A stretch of 64,000 nt of DNA, taken from contig CAWCXA010000016.1 in assembly GCA_963799425.1 (NCBI GenBank), positions 62,001 to 126,000 on the forward strand, read 5' to 3'. Numbering within the stretch: position 1 is the stretch's first letter; every line of letters starts with the position of its first letter. Shown piece by piece: positions 8,903 to 17,666 of the stretch. The notes under the pieces were generated by a model that did no database searches, was not told where the DNA came from, and saw only the letters and a program-made list of their open reading frames with translations. The translations under genes and the position numbers were made by a program. This DNA comes from CAVWSM01 sp963799425 (lineage in GTDB: Bacteria > Actinomycetota > Actinomycetes > Jiangellales > Jiangellaceae).

Positions 8903-10069
8903 TCATCGCACCGGCAGCCCGAGCCCGCGCGCGATGAGCAGTCGCTGCACCTCGCTGGTGCCCTCGCCGATCTCGAGCACCTTGGCGTCGCGGTAGAACC
9001 GCGCGATGGGGTACTCCTCCATGAACCCGTACCCGCCGAACACCTGCGTTGCGACTCGCGTCGCGGTGACCGCCGACTCCGATGCGTACAGCTTGGCGAT
9101 CGCCGCCGCCTGCTTGACCTGCGCCGCGGGCGCGCCGGAGTCACGCAGCCAGGCGGCACGGTAGGTGAGCCCGTGCGCCGCCTCCGCCATGACCGCAAGG
9201 TCGGCGATGTTGAACGAGACACCCTGGTTGCTCCCGATGGGGCGACCGAAGGCGTGCCGCTCGACGGCGTACGACCTCGCCATGTCGAGGCAGGCTCGGA
9301 TGCAGCCGAGCGACAGCGCGGCAATCGCGATGCGGCCGTCGTCGAGCCCCGCCAGGAACATCGAGAAACCCTTGCCGCGCTCGCCGAGCAGGTGATCCTC
9401 GGGCACCCGGCAGCCTGTGAACGTCAGCGGGTGCGTGTCGGCGGCGTGCCAGCCGAGCTTGTCGTAGGACGGCTCCACGGTGAAGCCCGGTGTGCCGTTC
9501 GGCACGATGATCGCGGAGATCTCTGGCGTGCCGTCGGAGTTCTCACCCGTCACCGCCGTGGCGACGACGAGCGACGTGATGGAAGTGCCCGAGTTGCTGA
9601 TGAACTGCTTGGCGCCGTCGATGACCCACTCGCCGTCCTCCAGCCGAGCACGGGTGCGGGTGGCGCCGGCGTCGGAGCCCGCCTCCGGCTCGGTCAGCCC
9701 GAACCCGGCAAGCGCGCGGCCGGTGGCCAGGTCGGGCAGCCAACGCTTCTTCTGCTCGGCCGTACCGCTCTCGACCAGCATCCCCACGCCGAGCCCGGTC
9801 GCGGCCTCGAGGGTCACGCCGAGGGACTGGTCGACGCGACCGATCTCCTCGACCGCGATGCACAGGCTGGTGAGGTCGCCGTCCGAGCCGCCGTACTCCT
9901 CGGGGGCCAGCAGACCGAACAGCCCTAGGTCGCCCATCTTGTTGATGACCTTGGGCGGGATTGCGTGCGCCTTGTCCCAGGCGGCCGCGTGCGGCGCGAC
10001 CTCCGACTCGGCGAAGTCTCGGACGACCTTACGGAAGGACTCGTGGTCCTCGGACAGCTCGAAGCTCAT
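8903..10069 (-). CDS. Acyl-CoA dehydrogenase (isovaleryl-CoA dehydrogenase-like)
   Basis: 388 residues, full length. FAD-binding signatures GFGLTEPEAGSDAG and the C-terminal QVFGGYGFMEEYPIARFYRDAKVLEIGEGTSE split over two conserved patches; the usual base Glu is in the final EGTSEVQ region. The family forms a 2,3-double bond in acyl-CoAs and passes electrons to ETF. First gene of the operon with the carboxyltransferase; starts 54 bases from a perfect palindrome shared with merR. The substrate (isovaleryl-CoA) is inferred from the LiuR-like setting. Confidence 0.88.
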   Translation of the reverse strand: MSFELSEDHESFRKVVRDFAESEVAPHAAAWDKAHAIPPKVINKMGDLGLFGLLAPEEYGGSDGDLTSLCIAVEEIGRVDQSLGVTLEAATGLGVGMLVESGTAEQKKRWLPDLATGRALAGFGLTEPEAGSDAGATRTRARLEDGEWVIDGAKQFISNSGTSITSLVVATAVTGENSDGTPEISAIIVPNGTPGFTVEPSYDKLGWHAADTHPLTFTGCRVPEDHLLGERGKGFSMFLAGLDDGRIAIAALSLGCIRACLDMARSYAVERHAFGRPIGSNQGVSFNIADLAVMAEAAHGLTYRAAWLRDSGAPAAQVKQAAAIAKLYASESAVTATRVATQVFGGYGFMEEYPIARFYRDAKVLEIGEGTSEVQRLLIARGLGLPVR

Positions 10070-10122
10070 GGGTGGAGGCCTCTCGCGATGCGGGCGCGCC
10101 CTTGCGCGAACCGAAGGATTAC

Positions 10123-10140
10123 GCTTACGTAAACGTAAGC
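10123..10140. promoter_or_regulatory. MerR operator candidate between the acyl-CoA dehydrogenase and merR
   Basis: Perfect dyad GCTTACGT-AA-ACGTAAGC, lying 53 bases before the dehydrogenase ATG and 54 bases before the merR ATG, i.e. exactly central in the divergent promoter space. An extra TTACG half lies at 10119. It resembles the ACGT(n)ACGT palindromes described for LiuR, the MerR-family regulator of leucine/isovalerate breakdown genes. Role as a shared, autoregulatory operator is inferred. Confidence 0.7.
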
Positions 10141-10194
10141 ACGAGAAGTCCGACAGGGCAACCCCAAGACGGACGAGGACATCGGGAGGGCGAG

Positions 10195-10578
10195 ATGGCC
10201 GAGACCTTCACGATCACCGACCTCGCTCGCGAGTACGACGTGACCCTGCGGACGATCCGCTTCTACGAGGGCGAGGGGCTCCTCACGCCCGAGCGCCGCG
10301 GCACCCAGCGGGTGTTCCGCGCCGGCGACCGGGTCCGGCTCGGGCTCGTACTGCGTGGCCGGCGCCTCGGGTTCACGCTCGCCGAGATCAAGAAGATCGT
10401 CGGGATGTACGAAGCCGAGCCCGGCGAGGTCGGCCAGCTGCACTACCTGCTCGAGCAGATCGGCCACCGCCGCGCCGAGCTGGAGGCGCGCCGCCGCGAC
10501 ATCGAGCAGACGCTGGCCGAGCTCGACGACGTCGAGCAGCGCTGCCACGACGATCTTGCCCGGCTGGAGCCGGCCTGA
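10195..10578 (+). CDS. MerR-family regulator, LiuR-like
   Basis: 127 residues: winged HTH at the N-terminus (TFTITDLAREYDVTLRTIRFYEGEGLL, then TQRVFRAGDRVRLGLVLRGRRLGFTLAEIKKI), followed by a short dimerisation helix ending in an Asp/Glu/Arg-rich coil. No metal-binding Cys at the C-terminus, so not a metal or redox sensor of the MerR/SoxR type. ATG 10195 after GGGAGGGCGAG. Divergent from the dehydrogenase-carboxyltransferase operon with a palindrome between, so it most likely senses a CoA ester or related metabolite of that pathway and represses both sides. Confidence 0.85.
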   Translation: MAETFTITDLAREYDVTLRTIRFYEGEGLLTPERRGTQRVFRAGDRVRLGLVLRGRRLGFTLAEIKKIVGMYEAEPGEVGQLHYLLEQIGHRRAELEARRRDIEQTLAELDDVEQRCHDDLARLEPA

Positions 10579-10591
10579 CCCGGCGCCCCCT

Positions 10592-10624
10592 TTCACGTGA
10601 GTCTCGCCACATCCCCCACGTGAA
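10592..10624. promoter_or_regulatory. Inverted pair of CACGTG sites
   Basis: TTCACGTG at 10592-10599 and CACGTGAA at 10617-10624 are exact reverse complements, and each contains the CACGTG palindrome. They lie between merR and the GH18 gene, 31 bases before its ATG. Could be an operator pair for the GH18 gene or a weak terminator of merR; no test possible here. Confidence 0.4.
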
Positions 10625-10654
10625 CCCCTTGGTTCCGCGCGCCGCCTTTGCAAT

Positions 10655-12045
10655 ATGGACGCCGTGCGAGCAAGACCACCCCTGTTCTTCCGCGCGGCGC
10701 GCCTCCTGGCGCGCCGCGCTCTTCCTGTCTCCGTTGCGCTCGCCGTGATCAGCACCCTGCTCGGAGCGTCGGCCGCCGAGACGGCGCACGCCGCGGCCGC
10801 TGCAGCGACGCCTGCGGCGGCCGCCGCTCCTGCTGCGCCGGCTGCCCCAGCCCCAGCCACGGCGGCCCCACGCAAGGTGACGGGCTGGCTGCCGCACTGG
10901 GCAACCGACGCCAACCTCGCCGCGTTCCAGGCCAACGCCGGCCCTGTTCTCCGACGTCTCGCCGTTCTGGTACACCGCCCACGGCGCGACCACGATCCAG
11001 GACCACGCCGACCCCGCCTACAAGCAGGCCGTCATCGCGACGGCCCGCCAGGCCGGCGTCCCCATCCTGCCGGCGATCAGCGACGAGTCCGGGAAGCGCA
11101 CGATGGCGGGCATCCTGGCCGACCCGGCGCAGCGCGGGGCACACATCGCCACGATCGTCAGCCTTGTGCTGAACAACGGGTACGACGGCATCGACATCGA
11201 CTACGAGCAGTTCGCCTACGCCGACGGCCGCGACACCTGGCCCGGGACGATCAACAGCTGGACCGTCTTCGTCCAGGAGCTCGCCACCGCCCTGCACGCC
11301 CAGGGCAAGCTGCTCGCGGTGACGGTGCCGCCGACGTACGACACCCTCGCCGGCCCGAACAGCGGCTACTGGGTATACAACTATCCAGCGATCGGCCAGG
11401 CTGCGGACCGCGTACGGATCATGGCGTACGACTTCTCGGTACCCACCCCCGGCCCGATTGCGCCCCTGAATTGGGTACAGAGCATCACCAACTTTGCGGT
11501 CACCATGATCCCGCCGCAGAAGGTCCAGCTCGGCATCCCCGCGTACGGCCGCGAATGGATGATCGGCCAAGCCGGTTCATGCAGCGGCGCCATGGTGCGT
11601 AAGCACTCGTACACGCCGGACGAGTTCAACGCTATCGCCGCCGCCCACTACGCCACGCCGGTCTGGGATCCGGCCACGGGCGAGAAGACGTACATCTATA
11701 ACGAGAACAACGGTGTTTGCGCGGTCAACCGCGTCGTCTCGTACGTCGACGCCGACGGCCTCACCGCCCGCAAGGCCATCGCCGACGCCGCCGGACTCGC
11801 CGGCATCGCCATCTGGACAGTCGGCGGCGTCGAGGCGCGCGCCTGGGAAGCACTGCGAGCCGAGCAGGCCGCGCTCACACCAGCCGCGCCCGCCCCAGCT
11901 GCTCCCGCCGAGCCCGCACCGGCCGTACCCTTCGCCAGGTCCACGATGGCACCGAAACGGGTGTCCGACATACCTTTCCGGCGCCACGCCCAATCGCGCG
12001 TGCCATCCCGGCCAGGGCTATCCAGCGGTCTGCACCGCCCGCTGA
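10655..12045 (+). CDS. Secreted GH18-family glycosidase-like protein, frame-interrupted
   Basis: N-terminal signal segment (ALPVSVALAVISTLLGASAAETAHA) and Ala/Pro linker, then a GH18/YaaH-like TIM barrel: KVTGWLPHWA, PILPAISDES, the catalytic motif DGIDIDYEQF (DxxDxDxE), VRIMAYDFS, LGIPAYGREWM, IAIWTVGG. The first part is in one frame and all after about 10942 is one frame on; removing one C from the CCC at 10942-10944 restores it. In the second frame there is no stop before accA; removing one further base in the Ala/Pro linker (about 11880-11940) gives a Cys-containing tail and stop at 12045. Family members cut chitin, peptidoglycan or related glycans; substrate unknown. Confidence 0.7.
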
Positions 12046-12098
12046 CCCCCTGCGAGCAGCGTCCTAGACTCACGGCGTCCAACGCAAAGGAGCGACAC

Positions 12099-13880
12099 GT
12101 GAGCGCCGTACGCCGGATCGAGAAGGTCCTCATCGCCAACCGCGGCGAGATCGCCGTCCGCGTGGCCCGGGCCTGCCGGGATGCCGGGATCGCCAGCGTC
12201 GCTGTGTACGCCGACTCCGACCGCGACGCCCTGCACGTACGGCTGGCCGACGAGGCGTACGCCCTCGATGGCGAAACCTCTGCCGAGACCTACCTCGTCG
12301 TCGACAAGCTGCTCGATGTAGCTCGCCGCGCGGGCGCTGACGCGGTCCACCCTGGCTACGGTTTCCTTGCCGAGAACGCTCACTTCGCCCAGGCCGTGCT
12401 CGACGCAGGCCTGATCTGGATCGGCCCGCCGCCCGCGGCCATTGACGCGCTCGGCGACAAGGTGAGCGCGCGGCACATCGCCCAGCGGGCCGGCGCACCG
12501 CTCGTTGCCGGCACACCCGACCCGGTCGCCGGTGCCGACGAGGTCGTCGCGTTCGCGGAGGAGCACGGGCTGCCGATCGCGATCAAGGCGGCGTTCGGCG
12601 GAGGCGGCCGTGGGCTCAAGGTGGCTCGGACGCTCGACGAGATACCCGAGCTGTACGAGTCGGCGGTGCGCGAAGCCGTCGCCGCCTTCGGCAGGGGTGA
12701 GTGCTTCGTCGAGCGCTACCTCGACAGGCCACGGCACGTGGAAACCCAGTGCCTAGCCGACGAGCACGGCAACGTCGTCGTCGTGTCCACGCGCGACTGT
12801 TCGCTGCAGCGGCGGCACCAGAAGCTCGTCGAAGAAGCACCCGCGCCGTTCCTCTCCGACGCCCAGAACGCCGAGCTCTACCGCTCCTCCAAGGCGATCC
12901 TCCGCGAGGCCGGCTACGTCGGCGCCGGCACCTGCGAGTTCCTGGTCGGCCAGGACGGCACCATCTCGTTCCTCGAGGTCAACACCCGCCTGCAGGTCGA
13001 GCACCCGGTCTCCGAAGAAGTGACCGGCATCGATCTCGTACGCGAGATGTTCCGCATCGCCGAGGGCCAGGAGCTTGGTTACGACGACCCCGCCATCCGC
13101 GGGCACTCCTTCGAGTTCCGCATCAACGGCGAGGACGCGGGGCGCAACTTCCTGCCGACCCCCGGCCCGGTGACCACGTTCCGACCACCGAGCGGGCCGG
13201 GCGTACGCATCGACACCGGCGTCGAGCAGGGCAGCGTCATCGGGCAGAACTTCGACTCGCTGCTCGCCAAGCTCATCGTGACCGGTGCCACCCGTCAGCA
13301 GGCGCTCGAGCGGTCGCGTCGCGCGCTCGCGGAGTTCGAGGTCGGCGGACTCGCGACGGTGCTGCCGTTCCACCGCGCAGTCGTGGCGGACGAGGCGTAC
13401 GCCCCCGCAGATCCGGACGAGCCGTTCCGCGTGCACACCCGCTGGATCGAGACCGAGTTCGTCAACACGATCCCGCCGTACGCCGAACTGGCCGACGCGC
13501 CCGAGCCCGCCGAACGCGAGCGCATCGTCGTCGAGGTCGACGGCAAGCGGCTCGAGGTGTCCCTGCCGGCCGGGCTTGCCGCGTCCGGCACCGGCATAGC
13601 CGCCGCGGGGCCACGCAAGCCGTCCCGACGCGCCGCGGGCAGCAAGGCAGCCGCAGCGGTCAGCGGCGACGCGCTGGCCTCGCCCATGCAGGGGACGATC
13701 GTCAAGGTCGCCGTCGAAGAAGGCCAGCAGGTCGAGGTCGGCGACCTCGTCGTCGTCCTCGAGGCCATGAAGATGGAGCAGCCGATCGCCGCACACAAGA
13801 GCGGCATCGTGAGCGGGCTCGTCGCCGAGGTCGGCGTCACGGTCACGAGCGGCCAGGTCATCTGCGAGATCAAGGACTGA
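12099..13880 (+). CDS. accA: Acyl-CoA carboxylase alpha subunit: biotin carboxylase plus biotin carboxyl carrier (AccA3-like)
   Basis: 593 residues. Biotin-carboxylase N-domain (VLIANRGEIAVRVARAC), ATP-grasp with AAFGGGGRGLKV glycine loop, catalytic FLEVNTRLQVEHPVSEEVTG, then a linker and a C-terminal biotinyl domain with EAMKMEQPI, the biotin-accepting Lys near residue 558. Length and the EAMKMEQP motif match the AccA3 class that serves acetyl-/propionyl- and long-chain carboxylases, rather than the longer MCC alpha. GTG 12099 has AAAGGAG seven bases before it, which decides the start although the frame is open far upstream into GH18 sequence. Confidence 0.92.
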   Translation: MSAVRRIEKVLIANRGEIAVRVARACRDAGIASVAVYADSDRDALHVRLADEAYALDGETSAETYLVVDKLLDVARRAGADAVHPGYGFLAENAHFAQAVLDAGLIWIGPPPAAIDALGDKVSARHIAQRAGAPLVAGTPDPVAGADEVVAFAEEHGLPIAIKAAFGGGGRGLKVARTLDEIPELYESAVREAVAAFGRGECFVERYLDRPRHVETQCLADEHGNVVVVSTRDCSLQRRHQKLVEEAPAPFLSDAQNAELYRSSKAILREAGYVGAGTCEFLVGQDGTISFLEVNTRLQVEHPVSEEVTGIDLVREMFRIAEGQELGYDDPAIRGHSFEFRINGEDAGRNFLPTPGPVTTFRPPSGPGVRIDTGVEQGSVIGQNFDSLLAKLIVTGATRQQALERSRRALAEFEVGGLATVLPFHRAVVADEAYAPADPDEPFRVHTRWIETEFVNTIPPYAELADAPEPAERERIVVEVDGKRLEVSLPAGLAASGTGIAAAGPRKPSRRAAGSKAAAAVSGDALASPMQGTIVKVAVEEGQQVEVGDLVVVLEAMKMEQPIAAHKSGIVSGLVAEVGVTVTSGQVICEIKD

Positions 13881-13887
13881 GCTTCGC

Positions 13888-14412
13888 GTGGCCCTCGGCG
13901 TATGCCTGCTCTTCGACCCGGATGCTGAGGCCGCGCTGCGCCAGCTCTGGGACCGGCTGGAGCGGGTCGGCATCGGGACGCTGCGTGAGCACACACACCG
14001 TCGCCACCGGCCGCACCTGTCCTACTCCGTCCTGCGCGCCTGGGACCTCCCCGCCGTCCGCGACGCCATCGAGGAGCTGCCGCCGGGGCCGCCGATCACG
14101 CTCACCTTCCTAGGCGTCGGTACGTTTCCACGCGGCGTCGGCTGGCTCGCTCCAGCTGTCGATGAGGGCGTCCTCGCCCGGCAGGTCGCGGTCGATCAGG
14201 CCGTACGGAAGGCTGGCGCCACCGTCCATGAGCGGTACGCCCCAGGCACCTGGCTCGCCCACGCCACCGTCGTCCCGCGGATCCGGACAGACCAGCTCGG
14301 CGAGTTCGCGGCGGCGGCGTACGCAGTCCTGCCACTTGTGGCGCACGTCACCGGTGCGGCCTTGATCGACAGCGGCACCGGGGACGTCTGGGCGCTCACA
14401 CACGTTCCCTGA
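13888..14412 (+). CDS. 2H phosphoesterase (2'-5' RNA ligase-like) family protein
   Basis: 174 residues with two H-x-S/T motifs of the 2H superfamily: RPHLSYSVL (residue ~47) and WLAHATVVPRI (~125), spaced as usual, plus the LTFLGVGTFPRG strand. Members are cyclic phosphodiesterases or RNA ligases; none is assigned here. GTG 13888, eight bases after the accA stop, so probably co-transcribed, though no functional link is evident. Confidence 0.75.
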   Translation: MALGVCLLFDPDAEAALRQLWDRLERVGIGTLREHTHRRHRPHLSYSVLRAWDLPAVRDAIEELPPGPPITLTFLGVGTFPRGVGWLAPAVDEGVLARQVAVDQAVRKAGATVHERYAPGTWLAHATVVPRIRTDQLGEFAAAAYAVLPLVAHVTGAALIDSGTGDVWALTHVP

Positions 14413-14448
14413 GCACACGGGTTTGCACCCGGCAGGGATGATGAGGGT

Positions 14449-15714
14449 ATGACCGAGATCGTCGACCGCACCGCGCAGCAGTTCCGCGAAGGGACACGCG
14501 TGGTCGTAGACCCCGACGTCGACGTGTCGCTGACGGACCATCAGGCACAGGCGGAAGCGGTCGACGCTTGGGTCGCGGTGCTGCCGGTGCCCGACACATT
14601 GGCGGGTCGCAGCCTCGTCTTGGCGCTCGTCGAGGCCAACGACAACGCGCCAGGCACCTACGCAGCGTTGACAGTCGACCCTCAGGGGCAGCTCACGGCT
14701 GATGGCGGGTACCTCTCCGACCTCATTCCTGATGCCGAACTGGACGACTACGCGCGGAACGCTTTCGCCGACGCCGATGGAGACGTCGACGCGTTCATCA
14801 CTGAATTCCTGACCCTGCTCGAGGAGCGCCCGTCACGCGGCGGCACCGGTGGGGGTAACACCGGTGGTTCGTCGTCGAATGGCGACGGCGGTGGGAGCAG
14901 CCTGCTCCCCCTCGCGATCCTCGCCGGCGCAGGAGGGCTTGGTTTCGTGATCTACCGCCGCCGCAAGCGCGCACGCGAGGAGGCCGAGGAGGCCGCAGCG
15001 CTCGCCAAGTTGCGCACGTTCCTCGACGAAGACATCACGGCCTACGGCGAGGAGCTCGACCGGCTCGAGATCGATCTGCTCGACCCCAACGTTCCCGCGG
15101 AAACGCGGGAGGACTTCGGCCGGGCGCTCGAGCTCTACGAGCAGGCCAAGGACGCGACCGCCAAGGCCAAGCACCCGGGCGACGTGACTCCGGTCACCCA
15201 CATGCTCGAAGAGGGCCGCTGGCTGCTCGCGGTTGTTTCCGCGCGAGCTGAGGGCAAGCCGATCCCCGAACGTCGGCCACCCTGCTTCTTCGATCCACGG
15301 CACGGCCCGAGCGTCGAGGACATCGAGTGGCAGCCGCCGGGCGGGGTCGCTCGCCCGGTCCCGGCGTGTGCGGCAGACGCGCAGCGCATCCGCGATGGGC
15401 TCGACCCCATGAGCCGGACCGTCACGGTCGCCGGCCGCGAGCGGCCGTATTGGGAGTCGCCCACCTACGGCCCGTACGCCGGCGGCTACTACGGCGCGGA
15501 CCTGTTCAGCGGCCTGTTCATCGGCACACTGCTCGGGTCGATGTGGAGCGGCGGCGGGGGTTTCTACGGCGGCGGCTACGGCGGCGGTGACGCCGGCGGC
15601 GGCGGTGACTCCGGGGGCGACTGGGGTGGCGGTGACTTCGGCGGCGGCGGCGGCTGGGGCGGCGGCGACTTTGGTGGCGGCGACTTCGGCGGCGGGGACT
15701 TCGGCGGCTTCTGA
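14449..15714 (+). CDS. Single-pass membrane protein with Gly/Asp/Phe-rich tail (TPM-related architecture)
   Basis: 421 residues. N-terminal ~130 residues are globular (WVAVLPVPDTLAGRSLVLALVE..) without a signal peptide; then a Gly/Ser linker, one membrane segment (SLLPLAILAGAGGLGFVIY) followed by RRRKRAREEAEEA, a charged helical region, a CFFDPRHGPS segment, and a tail of GGGDFGGG repeats to the last residue. Order of parts resembles the 4283..6292 protein (outer domain, TM, basic stop, helices, Gly-rich end) but without clear sequence match. Function unknown. ATG 14449. Confidence 0.7.
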   Translation: MTEIVDRTAQQFREGTRVVVDPDVDVSLTDHQAQAEAVDAWVAVLPVPDTLAGRSLVLALVEANDNAPGTYAALTVDPQGQLTADGGYLSDLIPDAELDDYARNAFADADGDVDAFITEFLTLLEERPSRGGTGGGNTGGSSSNGDGGGSSLLPLAILAGAGGLGFVIYRRRKRAREEAEEAAALAKLRTFLDEDITAYGEELDRLEIDLLDPNVPAETREDFGRALELYEQAKDATAKAKHPGDVTPVTHMLEEGRWLLAVVSARAEGKPIPERRPPCFFDPRHGPSVEDIEWQPPGGVARPVPACAADAQRIRDGLDPMSRTVTVAGRERPYWESPTYGPYAGGYYGADLFSGLFIGTLLGSMWSGGGGFYGGGYGGGDAGGGGDSGGDWGGGDFGGGGGWGGGDFGGGDFGGGDFGGF

Positions 15715-15727
15715 GGGGCGCAGGCCC

Positions 15728-17128
15728 TCAGTCGCGCATGTGCAGCTGCCGTGCCGCTTCGGCCACCGAGCCGGACAGCGACGGGTAGACGGTGAACGCG
15801 TGCGCCATCTGGTCGACCGTCAGGTTGCTCTCCACCGCGACTGAGATCGGGTGGATCAGCTCGCTGGCGCGCGGCGCGACGATCACGCCCCCGACGATGA
15901 TGCCGGTGCCAGGCCGGCAGAACAGCTTGACGAAGCCCTCACGGATGCCCTGCATCTTGGCGCGCGCATTCGTCGCCAATGGCAGCTTGACCGTCCGCGC
16001 CGGGATCTCCCCGGCATCGATCGACGCTTGACCCCAGCCCACGCTGGCGATCTCGGGCGCCGTAAACACGTTGGCGGACACACTGTGCAAGTCGAGCGGC
16101 GTCACCGCGTCGCCGAGCGCATGCCACATCGCGGTGCGCCCTTGCATCGCGGCGACGCTGGCCAGCAACAGCACGCCAGTGCAGTCGCCCGCGGCATAGA
16201 CGCTTCGCGCCGACGTCCGCGACACTCGGTCGACGGTGATATTCCCACCTGAGTCGAGGGCGACACCAGCCTCCTCGAGCCCCATGTCGGCGGTGTTGGG
16301 GATCGACCCGACAGCCATCAGGCAGTGCGAGCCTGACACCGTGCGTCCGTCGGTGAGCGCGACCTCGACCCCGTCCGCCGTACGCGTCACGCCGGCTGCC
16401 CGCGACCGGGAGAGGACATTCATGCCCCGGGCCTTGAAGACGTCGCCGAGGACGTGGGCCGCATCCTCGTCCTCATGCGGCAGCACGCGCTCGCGCGACG
16501 AGACGAGGGTGACCTCAGCCCCGAGCGCCCGGTAGGCACTGGCGAACTCCGCGCCCGTCACACCAGACCCGACAACCACGAGATGCTCAGGCAGGTCGGC
16601 GAGGTCGTACAGCTGTGTCCACGTGAGGATCCGCTCGCCGTCGGGCATCGCGTCGGGAAGCAGCCGCGGCGATGCTCCGGTCGCGATGAGCACCGCATCG
16701 GCGGCGTAGGTCTGCTCGCCGCCGTCGGCGACGCTCGCGATCACGCGGTCCGGACCGTCGAGCCGACCGCGTCCACGCACGACCTCGATGCCCTCGCGTG
16801 CCAGGCGTGCCGCGATGTCTTCTGATTGAGCCAGCGCTAGCGCCTTGACCCGCGCGTTGACGACGCCCAAGTCGGCAACCACTGCACCGTCGTCGCCGGA
16901 CGGGTCGGCGAACCGCACACCGAGCTCCGCAGAGCCGGCCACATCGGTCATCAGCTCGGCCGTCGCGATCAGCGTCTTGCTCGGCACGCAGTCCGTGAGC
17001 ACTGTCGAGCCGCCCACGCCATCGCTCTCGATGACGGTCACCTCACCGCCGAGCTGGGCGGCCACCAGGGCCGCCTCGTAGCCGCCTGGCCCGCCGCCGA
17101 TGATCACGATCCGCGTCACGCCGTCCAT
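15728..17128 (-). CDS. lpdA: NAD(P)H-quinone dehydrogenase, LpdA (flavoprotein disulfide reductase fold)
   Basis: 466 residues: FAD motif IVIIGGGPGGYEAALVAAQLG, NAD motif VVVGSGVTGAEFASAYRALG, C-terminal interface domain ending with YPSLSGSVAEAA. The active-site stretch is GVGGSTVLTDCVPSKT: the first of the two redox Cys positions is not Cys, so no disulfide can form and dihydrolipoamide is not the substrate. The same loss is known for M. tuberculosis LpdA (Rv3303c), which reduces quinones with NAD(P)H. ATG 17128. Neighbours punA and pmmB repeat the mycobacterial order. Confidence 0.88.
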   Translation of the reverse strand: MDGVTRIVIIGGGPGGYEAALVAAQLGGEVTVIESDGVGGSTVLTDCVPSKTLIATAELMTDVAGSAELGVRFADPSGDDGAVVADLGVVNARVKALALAQSEDIAARLAREGIEVVRGRGRLDGPDRVIASVADGGEQTYAADAVLIATGASPRLLPDAMPDGERILTWTQLYDLADLPEHLVVVGSGVTGAEFASAYRALGAEVTLVSSRERVLPHEDEDAAHVLGDVFKARGMNVLSRSRAAGVTRTADGVEVALTDGRTVSGSHCLMAVGSIPNTADMGLEEAGVALDSGGNITVDRVSRTSARSVYAAGDCTGVLLLASVAAMQGRTAMWHALGDAVTPLDLHSVSANVFTAPEIASVGWGQASIDAGEIPARTVKLPLATNARAKMQGIREGFVKLFCRPGTGIIVGGVIVAPRASELIHPISVAVESNLTVDQMAHAFTVYPSLSGSVAEAARQLHMRD

Positions 17129-17172
17129 TGTCCCGTACAGCCAATTGATCAGTCCGGATATCGTGGCGCCTC

Positions 17173-17625
17173 GTGAGCCTGTACGCGGCGTACGCCTCGA
17201 ACCTCGATCCGGCGCAGATGGCCCTGCGCTGCCCGCACTCGCCGCAGCGTGGCACGGGGTGGCTTATCGGTTGGCGGTTGACGTTCGGCGGCGAAGACCT
17301 CGGCTGGGAAGGCGCTATCGCAACCCTCGTCGAAGACCCGCTGGAGCAGGTGTTCGTCGCGCTGTACGACCTCACGCCCGCCGACGAGCAGGCGCTCGAC
17401 CGGTGGGAGAGTGCTGCGACCGGGCTCTACAGCAAGCTCCGCATGCGGGTGCAGACCCTTGACGGCGAGCAGGTGGCCTGGACCTACATGCTCAACGCGT
17501 ACGAAGGCGGTCTGCCGAGCGCCCGCTATCTCGGGATACTTGCCGACGCCGCAGAGCGGGCGGGGGCACCCGACGACTACGTTTACGGGCTGCGCGGGCG
17601 CCCGTGCAGATCCGTCGGCCCCTGA
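17173..17625 (+). CDS. Gamma-glutamylcyclotransferase-fold (AIG2-like) protein
   Basis: 150 residues. Starts SLYAAYASNLDPAQMALRCP, the family's Y-x-S/A-N-L substrate loop (GSN variant ASN), then RLTFGGEDLGWEGAIATL and the conserved acidic region ALDRWESAATG with the catalytic Glu. The fold releases 5-oxoproline from gamma-glutamyl amines or peptides; the substrate here is not known. GTG 17173, divergent from lpdA and followed 41 bases later by punA. Confidence 0.78.
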   Translation: MSLYAAYASNLDPAQMALRCPHSPQRGTGWLIGWRLTFGGEDLGWEGAIATLVEDPLEQVFVALYDLTPADEQALDRWESAATGLYSKLRMRVQTLDGEQVAWTYMLNAYEGGLPSARYLGILADAAERAGAPDDYVYGLRGRPCRSVGP

Positions 17626-17666
17626 AGCGGTAGCCGCCCAAAACAACGACCGGTAGCGTCCGCGGG

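Noticed and set aside
10195..10578. Metal-sensing MerR regulator
   Set aside because: The C-terminal Cys residues needed for mercury, copper or zinc sensing are absent, and the neighbours are acyl-CoA genes.
15728..17128. Dihydrolipoamide dehydrogenase of a 2-oxoacid complex
   Set aside because: Only one active-site Cys is present, and no E1/E2 genes are nearby; LpdA-type quinone reductase fits better.
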